Shown here one piece after another: positions 53,901-62,334 of a stretch of DNA of 64,000 nt. This stretch comes from an uncultured Aquimarina sp. (GTDB taxonomy: Bacteria; Bacteroidota; Bacteroidia; Flavobacteriales; Flavobacteriaceae). The notes beneath the pieces were generated by a model that worked only from the letters and a program-made list of their open reading frames with translations, was not told the DNA's origin and searched no databases. The stretch lies in NCBI GenBank assembly GCA_937951135.1, contig CALFCI010000018.1, positions 1 through 64,000 on the forward strand. Reading direction: 5' to 3'. The position numbers and the translations under genes were made by a program. The number at the start of each line of letters is the position of its first letter. The first letter of the stretch is position 1.

Positions 53901-54422
53901 GGTGAAGGAGAAGAAGGATCGTCTGGAAAAGGAGGAAAAGGAAAATCTGGAAAAGATGGAAAACAAGCAGGAGGTAAGGATGGTAAGGAAGGTTCATTTG
54001 GAGAAGAAATGAATGGACGATTATATGAGATTTATAAAGAGCAACAACAACTCCGAAAAGCACTAGAAGATAAGGTAAAGAAAGAAGGGCTTCGAAAACC
54101 GAGTAATAGCCAAATGCTAAAAAAAATGGAACAGGTAGAACAGCAACTATTAGAAAAGGGGTTCAATGAAAACACCTTGCGTAAAATGGAAAACATAAAG
54201 CATGAATTGATGAAGCTGGAGGATGCTACTTTAGAACAAGGCGAAGAAGAGAAGCGGCAAAGTAAATCGAATGTACAAGAGTTTGATATTCGTAATATAA
54301 AGGAACAGGAAAGAATAAAACAATATTTTAATACCACTGAAATATTAAACCGACAAGTATTACCTTTGCGATATAATTATAAACGCAAGGTGCAAGAGTA
54401 CTTTAGGAACCCAGAAAAATGA
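50994..54422 (+). CDS. DUF4175-like membrane protein with long coiled coil and collagen-like tract
   Basis: A 1142-residue inner-membrane protein. Two or three hydrophobic helices lie near the N-terminus (ALIKGALLFFATGVLYFLFT, TLLFWVFIVVESSLLVRFI, ALPIIVFLFFSVVM). A beta-rich periplasmic part follows to about 480, then a long Lys/Glu coiled coil (about 500-800). From about residue 920 comes a Gly-rich tract with Gly at every third position (GKKGEEGKEGEKGEQGKQGK onward), then more helix. The start at 50994 is preferred over 50973 because an AAGGAG lies 10 bp before it. It overlaps ybeY by 4 bp (ATGA). This matches the Bacteroidota DUF4175 family by layout; the function is unknown. Confidence 0.82.
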   Translation: MNNFEQIKEKLEHFIRKYYINALIKGALLFFATGVLYFLFTLLLEYWLWLGTTGRTLLFWVFIVVESSLLVRFIIIPGTKLFKVSKGIDHKKASEIIGKHFPDVNDKLLNLLQLQESKSESTLLVASIEQKSTQLAAVPFKAAIDFTKNKKYVKYAALPIIVFLFFSVVMSKNWFNESYTRMVNYKTAYQPPAPFQFLVLNDTLATVENKDYKLRVKTKGEVVPENASITYNGEVYFLQHIASGMFEHVFIQPKETIEFVLNANEVQSIPLQLEVTAVPLILNFDLELSYPRHTHKKDRVIKGSGNATIPEGTRVKWKVTTRNTNQVQLKTRDTSYVLKQDKSVFSIDKKVYTDLSYHIATSNTAIHNYDDIAFKLKVDIDEYPELNIASKKDTLDDQITYFSARVSDDYGLHKLQLVYYKSESPTDKIRVQLPIKKSTLDEFLYTFPNTLPLEKGISYYYYFEVFDNDQLHNYKQTKSKEYSFRKLTDEEEKNANLVKQKESISGLNQSLQKFKERSKDLKDISKLQKEKKELDYNDRKKLKEFLARQKEQEKLMQNFSKELKKNMEELSQKKEPFKDALKERLERNEERLEKNKKLLEEIEKLNSKLDKDKLTEKLEKLNKENKNINKNLEQLLELTKRFYVVEKHERLAEQLYKLAEEQKKLADKKENSKEQQQKMNASFKAFQKEMESLRKENEGLRKPMSLDQKKEEEQGIAQEQQKATENLEEEQKEDAQKNQKSAAEKMKQMADGMQKQMQASGEAQQQEDTEMLRQILDNLVGFSLEQEILMKRFKESSLDHPRYPMRLKRQSVLRENFIHIDDSLYALALRTPQIADDVTKKLTDVSYNLDKSLEKLADNQLGQGTASQQYVITGSNDLAYMLSQALDQMQNSMPKSGSGKGKSKGFQLPDIIKKQGELNEEMKKGMEKGKKGEEGKEGEKGEQGKQGKQGKEGEQGKSGKSGKNGKDGKGEGEEGSSGKGGKGKSGKDGKQAGGKDGKEGSFGEEMNGRLYEIYKEQQQLRKALEDKVKKEGLRKPSNSQMLKKMEQVEQQLLEKGFNENTLRKMENIKHELMKLEDATLEQGEEEKRQSKSNVQEFDIRNIKEQERIKQYFNTTEILNRQVLPLRYNYKRKVQEYFRNPEK

Positions 54423-54838
54423 TTGCTTTTTTTTACGAAACAGAAATTGAACCCTTTGAAGAATCTGCATTAAAGTCTTGGATAGCAACTACAATTGTTT
54501 CTGAAGATAAAAAAGAAGGAGAGATCGTATTTATTATATGTGATGATGAATACCTTTTAAAAATTAACCAAGATTTTTTGAATCACGATACGTATACTGA
54601 CATTATCACCTTTGATAACACAGTAGGAAATCAATTACACGCTGAAATCTACATATCCGACGAACGAGTTTCTGAAAATGCTATAGATTTTGGGACTTCA
54701 AAGGAAGAAGAAATGAGGAGAGTGATGATTCATGGTGTGCTACATTTGTGCGGATATAAAGATAAGACAGAAGAAGAAGGAGCGTTGATGCGTAGTAAAG
54801 AAAATGAGAAATTGAAATTGTTCCACGTGGAACAATAG
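54419..54838 (+). CDS. ybeY: Endoribonuclease YbeY (rRNA maturation)
   Basis: A 139-residue protein of the YbeY/UPF0054 family, which matures 16S rRNA and is a zinc-dependent RNase. The signature strand HGVLHLCGYKDKTEEE starts at about residue 104. The third metal-binding His that would follow GY in the usual motif HGxLHLxGYDH is absent, giving GYKD. I recall this pattern in other Flavobacteriia. The start overlaps the end of the DUF4175 gene (ATGA). The last codons, encoding FHVEQ, and the stop lie within a parS-like palindrome. Confidence 0.9.
   Translation: MIAFFYETEIEPFEESALKSWIATTIVSEDKKEGEIVFIICDDEYLLKINQDFLNHDTYTDIITFDNTVGNQLHAEIYISDERVSENAIDFGTSKEEEMRRVMIHGVLHLCGYKDKTEEEGALMRSKENEKLKLFHVEQ
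54818..54835. promoter_or_regulatory. parS-like palindrome 1
   Basis: TTGTTCCACGTGGAACAA, a perfect 18-bp palindrome, differs from the classical B. subtilis parS (TGTTTCACGTGAAACA) by two symmetric changes and is the form expected in Bacteroidota. ParB would bind it to organise the replication-origin region. It overlaps the 3' end of ybeY. Confidence 0.8.
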
Positions 54839-54853
54839 ATGCTTTAGTAATAG

Positions 54854-54869
54854 TGTTCCACGTGGAACA
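54854..54869. promoter_or_regulatory. parS-like palindrome 2
   Basis: TGTTCCACGTGGAACA, perfect over 16 bp, 35 bp downstream of the first site and 18 bp before the mnmG start. Together they may also affect mnmG expression. Confidence 0.8.
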
Positions 54870-54886
54870 TTTAGTTTGTATAAGAT

Positions 54887-56758
54887 ATGTTTGATAAAGA
54901 ATATGATGTAGTAGTTGTGGGTGCAGGGCATGCTGGTAGTGAAGCTGCTGCTGCTGCTGCAAATATGGGATGTAGCACATTGTTGATTACAATGAATCTT
55001 CAAAACATAGCACAGATGAGTTGTAATCCTGCGATGGGTGGAATTGCAAAAGGACAGATAGTTCGTGAGATTGATGCTTTAGGTGGGTACAGTGGTATCG
55101 TTAGTGATCGTACTGCTATTCAATTTAAGATGTTGAATAAGTCCAAAGGGCCAGCGATGTGGAGTCCAAGAGTACAGAGCGACCGTATGCGTTTTGCAGA
55201 AGAGTGGAGAATGTTGTTGGAGCAAACCCAGAACCTTGATTTTTATCAGGATATGGTGAGCAGTTTAATTGTAGAAGGAGAACAAATAAAAGGAGTGCGT
55301 ACTTCTCTAGGAATTGAGGTTCGTGCCAAATCCGTAGTATTAACTAATGGAACATTTTTAAATGGCTTGATCCATATCGGAGAAAAACAATTTGGTGGAG
55401 GTAGAGCAGGAGAAAAAGCAGCAACCGGAATTACAGAGCAATTAGTAGATCTTGGTTTCGAATCCGGTAGAATGAAAACAGGAACGCCACCACGTGTGGA
55501 TGGAAGATCTTTGGATTATAGTAAAATGACGGAACAGCCAGGGGATGAACAGCCTGAAAAATTTAGTTATTTAGACTGTACTTCACCACTAACCAAACAG
55601 CGTTCTTGTCACATGACCTATACCTCAAATGAGGTGCATGATGTGTTGCGTACAGGTTTTGATCGGTCTCCAATGTTTAACGGAAGTATTAAAAGTATAG
55701 GGCCTAGATATTGTCCCTCTATAGAAGATAAGATCAATCGTTTTGCAGATAAAGATCGTCATCAAATGTTTATAGAACCTGAAGGGTGGAATACTGTAGA
55801 GGTGTATGTAAACGGTTTTTCTACATCACTTCCAGAAGATGTGCAATTTAAAGCCTTACGTTCGGTAGTCGGTTTTGAAGGGGTGAAATTCTTTAGACCA
55901 GGATATGCGATTGAGTATGATTATTTTCCGCCAACACAATTGAAACATACCTTAGAAACGAAAATCATATCAGGTTTATATTTCGCAGGTCAAATTAACG
56001 GAACTACAGGATATGAAGAAGCCGCATCCCAAGGATTGATGGCAGGTATGAATGCGGCATTAAAAGTTAAAGAACAAGAAGCTTTAATTATAAAAAGAAG
56101 TGAAGCATATATTGGAGTGTTGATTGATGATTTAATCACAAAGGGAACAGAAGAACCCTATCGTATGTTTACCTCTAGAGCCGAATATCGTACGTTATTA
56201 AGACAGGACAATGCAGATTTTCGATTGACACCAATGTCAAATGCAGTAGGGTTAGCATCAGATGATCGAATGCGTAGAATGGAAATGAAAGATCAAAAAT
56301 CTAAAGCGTTCGTTCAGTTTTTTAAAGAGACGAGTGTGAGTCCAGAAGAGGCGAATCCAATTCTAGAACAAAAGAACTCCGCTTCCGTAAAACAAAGTGG
56401 TAAGTTGTTTAAACTTTTTGCACGACCACAAATCACATTAGAAGATGTAAAGCAATTTGATAAAGTAGCTGCATATATAGAAACACATGATTTGGATAGA
56501 GAGGTGATGGAGCAGGCCGAAGTACAAATCAAATATTCTGGATATATTGAAAAGGAAAAAAATAATGCCGATAAATTAAACCGATTAGAAGAGGTTAAGA
56601 TTCCAAGTAATTTTGATTATACCAAGCTAAAGTCACTGTCATTTGAAGCACGAGAAAAGATGACGAAGATCAAACCGACGACGGTATCTCAAGCATCAAG
56701 AATAAGTGGGGTATCTCCAAGTGATATTTCAGTATTGTTGGTATATATGGGTAGGTAA
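54887..56758 (+). CDS. mnmG: tRNA uridine-5-carboxymethylaminomethyl modification enzyme MnmG
   Basis: A 623-residue FAD enzyme that, with MnmE, modifies the wobble uridine of several tRNAs. [20 protein letters not shown] (about 9-28) is the FAD-binding start, [17 protein letters not shown] (about 47-63) and [17 protein letters not shown] the family signatures, and [20 protein letters not shown] (about 365-384) the C-terminal FAD motif. Length is normal. It lies near parS-like sites, consistent with gidA lying close to the replication origin in many bacteria. The next gene overlaps its stop by one base. Confidence 0.97.
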   Translation: MFDKEYDVVVVGAGHAGSEAAAAAANMGCSTLLITMNLQNIAQMSCNPAMGGIAKGQIVREIDALGGYSGIVSDRTAIQFKMLNKSKGPAMWSPRVQSDRMRFAEEWRMLLEQTQNLDFYQDMVSSLIVEGEQIKGVRTSLGIEVRAKSVVLTNGTFLNGLIHIGEKQFGGGRAGEKAATGITEQLVDLGFESGRMKTGTPPRVDGRSLDYSKMTEQPGDEQPEKFSYLDCTSPLTKQRSCHMTYTSNEVHDVLRTGFDRSPMFNGSIKSIGPRYCPSIEDKINRFADKDRHQMFIEPEGWNTVEVYVNGFSTSLPEDVQFKALRSVVGFEGVKFFRPGYAIEYDYFPPTQLKHTLETKIISGLYFAGQINGTTGYEEAASQGLMAGMNAALKVKEQEALIIKRSEAYIGVLIDDLITKGTEEPYRMFTSRAEYRTLLRQDNADFRLTPMSNAVGLASDDRMRRMEMKDQKSKAFVQFFKETSVSPEEANPILEQKNSASVKQSGKLFKLFARPQITLEDVKQFDKVAAYIETHDLDREVMEQAEVQIKYSGYIEKEKNNADKLNRLEEVKIPSNFDYTKLKSLSFEAREKMTKIKPTTVSQASRISGVSPSDISVLLVYMGR

Positions 56759-57231
56759 TGGAAATGTTGCGTATTGAAGACAGGCATAAAACGGTAGTAA
56801 TGACCTGTTTTGTAGTTTTTTCAGTAGTAGGGCTTTTGTTTCTTTTGATAGGAATACATTGGTTATTTGGGATCGGTTTTTTTACGATCGGTTTTTTTGT
56901 TTTTAGTATCAAAAAGGAATACGTGTTCACAGCTGACTTTCAAAATAGGATAGTGTACCGTGTGTTTAAAAAACAAATAGTAGAACAAAAATTGGATCTA
57001 GAATATCCAGATTATATTTCTGTATTTCATGCTAGGTATAAAAGGCCTGATGAATATGTCCAGTATACGGATTATGATCAATACCGATATAAAAAATGGA
57101 CAGTTCGTTTTTTTAAAGAAAACAGAAGTGAAACGATCTTTGAGGAATACAAATACGAAGAAGCGTTAAAAAAAGCACAATTGATAGGACGATTTTTTGA
57201 TATTGAAGTATACGACGCTTCTAAAGTGTAG
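56758..57231 (+). CDS. Small membrane protein of unknown function
   Basis: A 157-residue protein with two adjacent membrane helices (VMTCFVVFSVVGLLFLLIG and WLFGIGFFTIGFFVFS, about residues 14-48), followed by a soluble mixed domain with many tyrosines (YKRPDEYVQYTDYDQYRYKK). No family recognised. It starts one base inside the mnmG stop (TAATG), so it is translated from the same mRNA. Whether it is related to tRNA modification is unknown. Confidence 0.75.
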   Translation: MEMLRIEDRHKTVVMTCFVVFSVVGLLFLLIGIHWLFGIGFFTIGFFVFSIKKEYVFTADFQNRIVYRVFKKQIVEQKLDLEYPDYISVFHARYKRPDEYVQYTDYDQYRYKKWTVRFFKENRSETIFEEYKYEEALKKAQLIGRFFDIEVYDASKV

Positions 57232-57255
57232 TCTCAGAGTTGTAAATTACAGAAT

Positions 57256-57271
57256 AGTTCCACGTGGAACA
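57256..57271. promoter_or_regulatory. parS-like palindrome 3
   Basis: AGTTCCACGTGGAACA, perfect in the central 14 bases, 25 bp after the small membrane-protein gene and about 2.4 kb from sites 1 and 2. No other GTTCCACGTGGAAC was noticed in the window. Confidence 0.75.
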
Positions 57272-57430
57272 TTTTGATGAAAACAAATAAAAATAGGATG
57301 TAAGTATCCAAATCTCACAGATTTGTACCAATATGCTAGTGTCCAAAAGAGAATAGGTTGAAAAAGCCTAACTACTAGCATCTAATAACAAAGCGTCCCG
57401 ACTATTCGGGATAGTTTCTATATAGTAACC

Positions 57431-58288
57431 ATGAGTATAAATCAAAATATGGAAGTATACGTTCGCTGTAAAGACCATACGGTTTCAAAAGAAATTTTTG
57501 AATTGTGTTATGATGCGAAATACGAAATGTTGGTCACTACACCAAAACCCGACACTTCAAAATTACATACCTATTACGAAAGCGAAGACTATATTTCGCA
57601 TACGGATGCAAAACGTAGCCTATTTGAAAAAGTGTATCATATTGCAAAAACCTATGCATTACGTAAAAAAGTAAATTTAATCACAACACTACATCAAGGA
57701 AAAGGAACGCTATTAGATATAGGAGCAGGGACAGGTGATTTTTTAGTCACTGCAAAAGCGTCAGGATGGAAATGTTATGGCGCAGAACCTAATGCAGCAG
57801 CTCGAGAATTAGCAGTACAAAAAGGAATAGAAATAAAAGAAGATACGGCAGTCTATGTAGATCATCATTTCGACATCATTACGATGTGGCATGTGTTAGA
57901 ACATGTTCCAAATTTAGAAGATCAGATCACTGCGCTAAAACGATTACTAAAACCCAATGGAGTTCTACTAATCGCTGTACCCAATTATAAATCTTATGAT
58001 GCCAAGTATTATGCAGCATATTGGGCAGGATATGATGTGCCAAGGCATTTATGGCATTTTTCAAAGCAAAGCATTCAAAAATTATTTGGAACACAAGAAA
58101 TTGTATTAGAAAAAATAATACCAATGAAATTGGATGCATTTTATGTTTCGTTATTATCCGAAAAATACAAAAATGGGAAAATGAATGTGATTAAGGCTTT
58201 TCGAAGGGGTTGGTTATCTAACTACAAAGCAAAAAGAACAAACGAATACTCTTCACATATATATGTATTAAAAAACAGAACTAGATAA
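57431..58288 (+). CDS. Class I SAM-dependent methyltransferase
   Basis: A 285-residue cytosolic enzyme with the SAM-binding motif LLDIGAGTGDFLVTAKASG (about 97-115) and following GAEPNAAARELA, then FDIITMWHVLEHVPNLEDQI and a LLIAVPNYKS strand. It resembles the UbiE/MT-type family-11 methyltransferases. The substrate is unknown. It is on the same strand as the mnmG unit but separated from it by about 200 bp containing a parS-like site and short inverted repeats (TGCTAGT/ACTAGCA, TCCCGACTATTCGGGA). Confidence 0.87.
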   Translation: MSINQNMEVYVRCKDHTVSKEIFELCYDAKYEMLVTTPKPDTSKLHTYYESEDYISHTDAKRSLFEKVYHIAKTYALRKKVNLITTLHQGKGTLLDIGAGTGDFLVTAKASGWKCYGAEPNAAARELAVQKGIEIKEDTAVYVDHHFDIITMWHVLEHVPNLEDQITALKRLLKPNGVLLIAVPNYKSYDAKYYAAYWAGYDVPRHLWHFSKQSIQKLFGTQEIVLEKIIPMKLDAFYVSLLSEKYKNGKMNVIKAFRRGWLSNYKAKRTNEYSSHIYVLKNRTR

Positions 58289-58717
58289 GCTATAATATAT
58301 ACTTATTCAGTTAAAAACTCAAAATAGAGTACATAGTGCTTAATTTAAGATGAATCTGGTGTGTTGGGCAGCAAATTTTTTGAAAAGCGTTTAAATGAGC
58401 TTATTTAATCCAGTTTTTGATTGGTTTTAACAATTAAAAAAATAATTTCGATTGTTTTTTATTATTCTTTGTTTTTTGACGGTTGAGTAGTATTAAGATC
58501 AGCTTACTTTTGATATTTTTGCTAGAATCGTTTTTAAATCAAAAGAAATCATAACCAGATACGATCAACAAATTTTTAAATTTTTTGAGATGTTTATCCG
58601 CTATTTAATAGCACACAAATTTTTTTAAAATTACAAAAGCGAAGAGCACACTTGTTGACAACAAATAATTTGAAATGTTAATGAGAACTAACAATTAAAA
58701 CAATTAAAAAAAAACAG
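58289..58717. other. AT-rich spacer
   Basis: No gene. A -7-like TATTTTTG lies at 58514-58521, but no good -33 is found. Otherwise unremarkable; no clear DnaA-box cluster was seen in it. Confidence 0.5.
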
Positions 58718-59293
58718 ATGAAGAAGTATCTTTGGATTGCGATCACAGCATTAGTAGTAGTATCATGTAATGAAGCACAGAAAACAGGATTTGTAAATAA
58801 TAAAAAAGTCATTTCTGAATATAAAGAAATGAAAACTGCACAAGAAAAATGGACAAAAAGAAATGATGAAGTACGTGCTGAATTAGAAGAAAAAGCGAAA
58901 CAATTTCAACTAGAAGTTCAAGGCTATCAAGCAATTGCGAATTCATTGTCTCCAGCAAATAAACAAAAGCAGGAACAGTCTTTAATGGCAAAACAGCAGC
59001 AATTACAGCAAGAGCAGCAAGTAAGAACGCAGGAAATTCAACAAGGTAGTCAAGTAGAAATAGATACGATAGTGAGTAAGGTAAAAACGTTTATTAAAGA
59101 CTATGGTAAGAAAAATGGATATACTTACATTTATGGCGATACAGAAGTAAGCAATATCTTGTATGGTAAAGAAGAATTAGAGATTACAGATATCATTATA
59201 GAAGCGTTAAATGCAGATACTTCTGAAGCAGTTGCTGTGGAGAAAGAAGAGGAAAAAGCAGTGAAAGAAGAAGACACAACTACTTCAAAATAG
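58718..59293 (+). CDS. OmpH/Skp-like lipoprotein
   Basis: A 191-residue protein with a lipoprotein signal (LWIAITALVVVSCNEAQKT, Cys about residue 17). The centre is a long Gln/Lys-rich coiled coil (about 35-110: EEKAKQFQLEVQGYQAIANS, KQQQLQQEQQ), and the end YIYGDTEVSNILYGKEELEI is the typical OmpH tail strand. It would be a periplasmic chaperone of the Skp family, here membrane-tethered. The very end is acidic (VEKEEEKAVKEEDTTT). A strong terminator follows. Confidence 0.87.
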   Translation: MKKYLWIAITALVVVSCNEAQKTGFVNNKKVISEYKEMKTAQEKWTKRNDEVRAELEEKAKQFQLEVQGYQAIANSLSPANKQKQEQSLMAKQQQLQQEQQVRTQEIQQGSQVEIDTIVSKVKTFIKDYGKKNGYTYIYGDTEVSNILYGKEELEITDIIIEALNADTSEAVAVEKEEEKAVKEEDTTTSK

Positions 59294-59354
59294 AAGTACA
59301 TTAAATGGATTTTAAAAGTTTATTTTGAAGGTCATTTAAGAGAAAATACATTTT

Positions 59355-59414
59355 AAAAAAGCCATTCAAACAGTACTGAAACACATTGTTTTATGCTGTT
59401 TGAATGGCTTTTTT
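59355..59414 (+). terminator. Terminator of the OmpH-like gene
   Basis: AAAAAAGCCATTCAAACAG pairs perfectly with CTGTTTGAATGGCTTTTTT, a 19-bp stem around a 22-base loop, followed by a T run. Confidence 0.93.
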
Positions 59415-59500
59415 ATGGAATTAGCACAAAAAAATAAACAGATAATGCATTTAGAGATGAAGTGCGATATACTTCCAAAAAATGTCAATTTTTAAGGATT

Positions 59501-59606
59501 ATACAATTTGCATATAACTTTTTCGGAGATTGAATAGGGTACTATTAAGAATTACAATATGCGATTTCAAAATCTAAAATACGAAACCTAAAATCGTAAA
59601 TTGTAT
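59501..59606 (-). repeat. Dispersed repeat, copy B, with 9-bp terminal inverted repeats
   Basis: The reverse complement matches 3847-3938 with a 14-base insertion. Both ends are ATACAATTT and AAATTGTAT (exact inverse), so the 106-bp unit looks like a small mobile or palindromic element. It lies in non-coding DNA. Confidence 0.85.
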
Positions 59607-60267
59607 TACTATTTAAATTTAAAGGAAAAAAGAACAGCTTCTTTTTGTTATGTTTTTAGAGAAGAATGGAGTACTATCTGTAGTGTATTCAGAAGTAAAA
59701 TGCGCCCTATTTTCATGGAAACCTTTGGATATCATGTGGTTTTAGAAACACTGTGTTCAGGGAAAATTAAGCATTTTTTTAAATGTATAAATTATCCCCT
59801 ATGCACCGCTGGATTTGTTTAAAATTTCAAATTAACACCAATAAAATAGATACGTTTAATCGGTAAAAAATGACATTTTCAAGATGTTTTTTTAAAAATA
59901 AGATACTGTAAAATAGTTAAAACAGGTTCTTTTTTTAATTATTTTCCGGTTTTACCGCTATATTTTTAAGGAAATTTCGTGGTGTAACAGGTTGTTTTTG
60001 TAGACTAGTTTTTTATCTAAAACCTTGATTAACAAAAAATTATGTATATTGTAAGTTCATTTGCACATATTATTTTATAAACATAAGGATATAGATATGG
60101 TTTGGTAGGAATATTAGTACAAAAAAATATTAAAAAATGGTTTGATATAAACATTTAATTCATAATTTTATGATATTACAAAAATTATATTAACAATATT
60201 ATTAACAAGCGCCCCAAACCGCTATAATAATATCCATATATCCAAACGTAAACAGTACGGTGATACT

Positions 60268-62331
60268 ATGAAAAACAGACTTAACCTATCGGGATTTGCT
60301 TTAGCACTTTGCCTCTTCTTTTCTTTGATGGAGGTGAATGGGCAGGTGCTGTCTGAACCTTCTTTTTTCTCTACATTTGATGATGAAGAAGTAACTCGAT
60401 TGTGTGCAGACCAAGATACATCCCAAAGATATGCTATAGTAAATTATTCAGGACCAGGATTATTTTTTGGCCCTGGAACAGAATTTATTTTAGAACTTTC
60501 TGATCCCAATGGAGTGTTTTCAGATGAAGCGATAATACTTTCTAGTTTTATTAGCCCTACAGCCTTTGGTGGATTGGCAGAAATAGAACTCCCACCTTTT
60601 TCGATACCTACAGGTCTAGCCGGTGAGAATTATAGTGCTCGAATTAGGGTGCCAAGAGAAAATGATACAGATTTTATTAGTGATATTAATGAAAATATAC
60701 CAGGATATTTTGTCCAGACGAATACTTTTTTAGATATCAATGGTTCTAACACTGATGTAGAGGGGATATCCAATATAGGATTATGTAATGGAGAATTAGT
60801 AACCTTACAAGTAATCCCTAATGACTTTACTTCCTATATTTGGCGTTTCAATGGTGTTATTATTCCAGGAGAAACAACTGCAGTACTCGAAGATGCTTCT
60901 GAATTTGGGACCTATCAGGTACTTGCTGAATTAGGAAGTTGTGATGGTGTAATACCCTTTAATACCTCTGCGACTATTGAAATTGTTGATTTTAGTGAGA
61001 ATTCAAATAACATATTCATAGAAAATGCATCACCAGCAGAATTTTGTCCGTCCGATTTGAAACAATTAACTGTAAATGTAACTGGATTTGCATATGAATG
61101 GTTTAAAGACGGGATATTGATTCCTGAAAGCAACTCAAACCCTTTAGAATTACCACAAAGTAATTTTGGAGGCATGTATTCCGTAAGAGTAATCGCTAGT
61201 GAAGATTGTTCTGTAACTACAGAAGCTATTGAAGTAATAAATTTAGGTTCTGATATTCTAACACAACCTCCACCACAATTAATGTTATTGCCTGGAGAAC
61301 CAGATATAGAATTGGCGATTACTACTAATGCGCCTATAGGCAGTACGGTACAATGGTTTAAGGATAACATCCCATTTACAGTTCCTCTGCCAGTTGCTAA
61401 TCCAGGGGTTTTATCTATTTTAGTAAATACAGTAGGTGTCTACCGTGTAGAAGTAGATACTTCGCCAAGTGCAGATATATGTAAAGATGTTCTGGATGCT
61501 CAAACCGAGGTGTTTGTTCCTGTAGGTTTTAGAACAGCTATTGCTTCGGTAATTGATTGTGATGATAATTTAGGAACTATAGGATTAGAAAATTTATTTG
61601 GTATTGCTGCTAATGGTACAGAAGTTCCATTAACAGAGGAACAATATAGTTTTTTTGATTTTGAGTGGTTTCAAGATAATATAAGTAACGCCAATACAAC
61701 GATAACACAAACCATTAGTGAATCCGATATTAATAACACATTTGCTTTAGAATCGGAGTTTCGCAGTGGAGGTTTTCCTATAGCACGATCTAATGATTTT
61801 GTAGTGGAATTTCTTTCTAATGAAGTTGCACTAACAGCGTCCTCTCCTTTTGTGGACGAAGGCGAAAGTGTAACCTTAACGGCACCAGAAAATGCAAGAT
61901 ATACGTATGAATGGTTTCAAGTAGTAGATGGTGAAAACCAAGTAATTACAGGAGCACTTACAAATACACTAGTAATTAGTGAAAATGGACTGTATTTTGT
62001 GCGCATTACTTTAGAGGAATGTATCATCGATTCCAGTACAATTAATATTTCAGAAGCAGTAGGGCAATCCGATATTATTCCGAATGTAATTACTCCAAAT
62101 GGTGATAATATTAATGATACCTGGTCATTGCCAGCATCACTAGTAAACCAACAAGATGTAGAAGTTACAATATACCGTCGAACAGGACAAGTAGATTTTT
62201 CCGGATCAAGTTACCAAAATGACTGGCCTAGAGAAAATTCAAGTTCTTCGGGAGAAGACCAGATATACTACTATATCATAGCAAGAAATAACGCTGTAGT
62301 CAGAAAAGGCTCCATCACAGTAATGAGATAA
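60268..62331 (+). CDS. Type IX-secreted Ig-like protein with type B sorting domain
   Basis: A 687-residue exported protein. Signal peptide about 1-26 (ALALCLFFSLMEVNGQ). Several immunoglobulin-like modules follow with the repeated phrase YIWRFNGVIIPGETTAVL, YEWFKDGILIPESNSNPLEL and TYEWFQVVDGENQVITGALT. The last 90 residues are a gliding-type C-terminal domain (IPNVITPNGDNINDTW ... VTIYRRTGQV, ending KGSITVMR), the sorting signal for the type IX system. It lies 3 bp upstream of a PorP/SprF-like gene, the standard arrangement for SprB-type adhesins and their partners. Confidence 0.9.
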   Translation: MKNRLNLSGFALALCLFFSLMEVNGQVLSEPSFFSTFDDEEVTRLCADQDTSQRYAIVNYSGPGLFFGPGTEFILELSDPNGVFSDEAIILSSFISPTAFGGLAEIELPPFSIPTGLAGENYSARIRVPRENDTDFISDINENIPGYFVQTNTFLDINGSNTDVEGISNIGLCNGELVTLQVIPNDFTSYIWRFNGVIIPGETTAVLEDASEFGTYQVLAELGSCDGVIPFNTSATIEIVDFSENSNNIFIENASPAEFCPSDLKQLTVNVTGFAYEWFKDGILIPESNSNPLELPQSNFGGMYSVRVIASEDCSVTTEAIEVINLGSDILTQPPPQLMLLPGEPDIELAITTNAPIGSTVQWFKDNIPFTVPLPVANPGVLSILVNTVGVYRVEVDTSPSADICKDVLDAQTEVFVPVGFRTAIASVIDCDDNLGTIGLENLFGIAANGTEVPLTEEQYSFFDFEWFQDNISNANTTITQTISESDINNTFALESEFRSGGFPIARSNDFVVEFLSNEVALTASSPFVDEGESVTLTAPENARYTYEWFQVVDGENQVITGALTNTLVISENGLYFVRITLEECIIDSSTINISEAVGQSDIIPNVITPNGDNINDTWSLPASLVNQQDVEVTIYRRTGQVDFSGSSYQNDWPRENSSSSGEDQIYYYIIARNNAVVRKGSITVMR

Positions 62332-62334
62332 TAT

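Larger units (their letters stand above)
59294..60267. other. Nearly 1 kb gene-free stretch before the type IX cargo gene
   Basis: Holds the terminator at 59355-59414 and dispersed repeat copy B at 59501-59606. The rest, including the last 650 bp before the start at 60268, is very AT-rich with no persuasive ORF or recognised element. Confidence 0.6.

Noticed and set aside
54032-54337. Minus-strand frames across the DUF4175 gene
   Set aside because: Long reverse frames arise from the Lys/Glu-rich repetitive coding sequence; they give Phe/Leu/Ser-rich low-complexity peptides.
58289-58717. Replication origin between the methyltransferase and OmpH-like genes
   Set aside because: AT-rich, but I saw no cluster of TTATCCACA boxes and no dnaA; the parS-like sites alone do not place oriC here.
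59601-59822. 73-codon frame in the spacer before the type IX cargo gene
   Set aside because: Begins at the edge of dispersed repeat copy B and has no recognisable composition or motif; likely chance.
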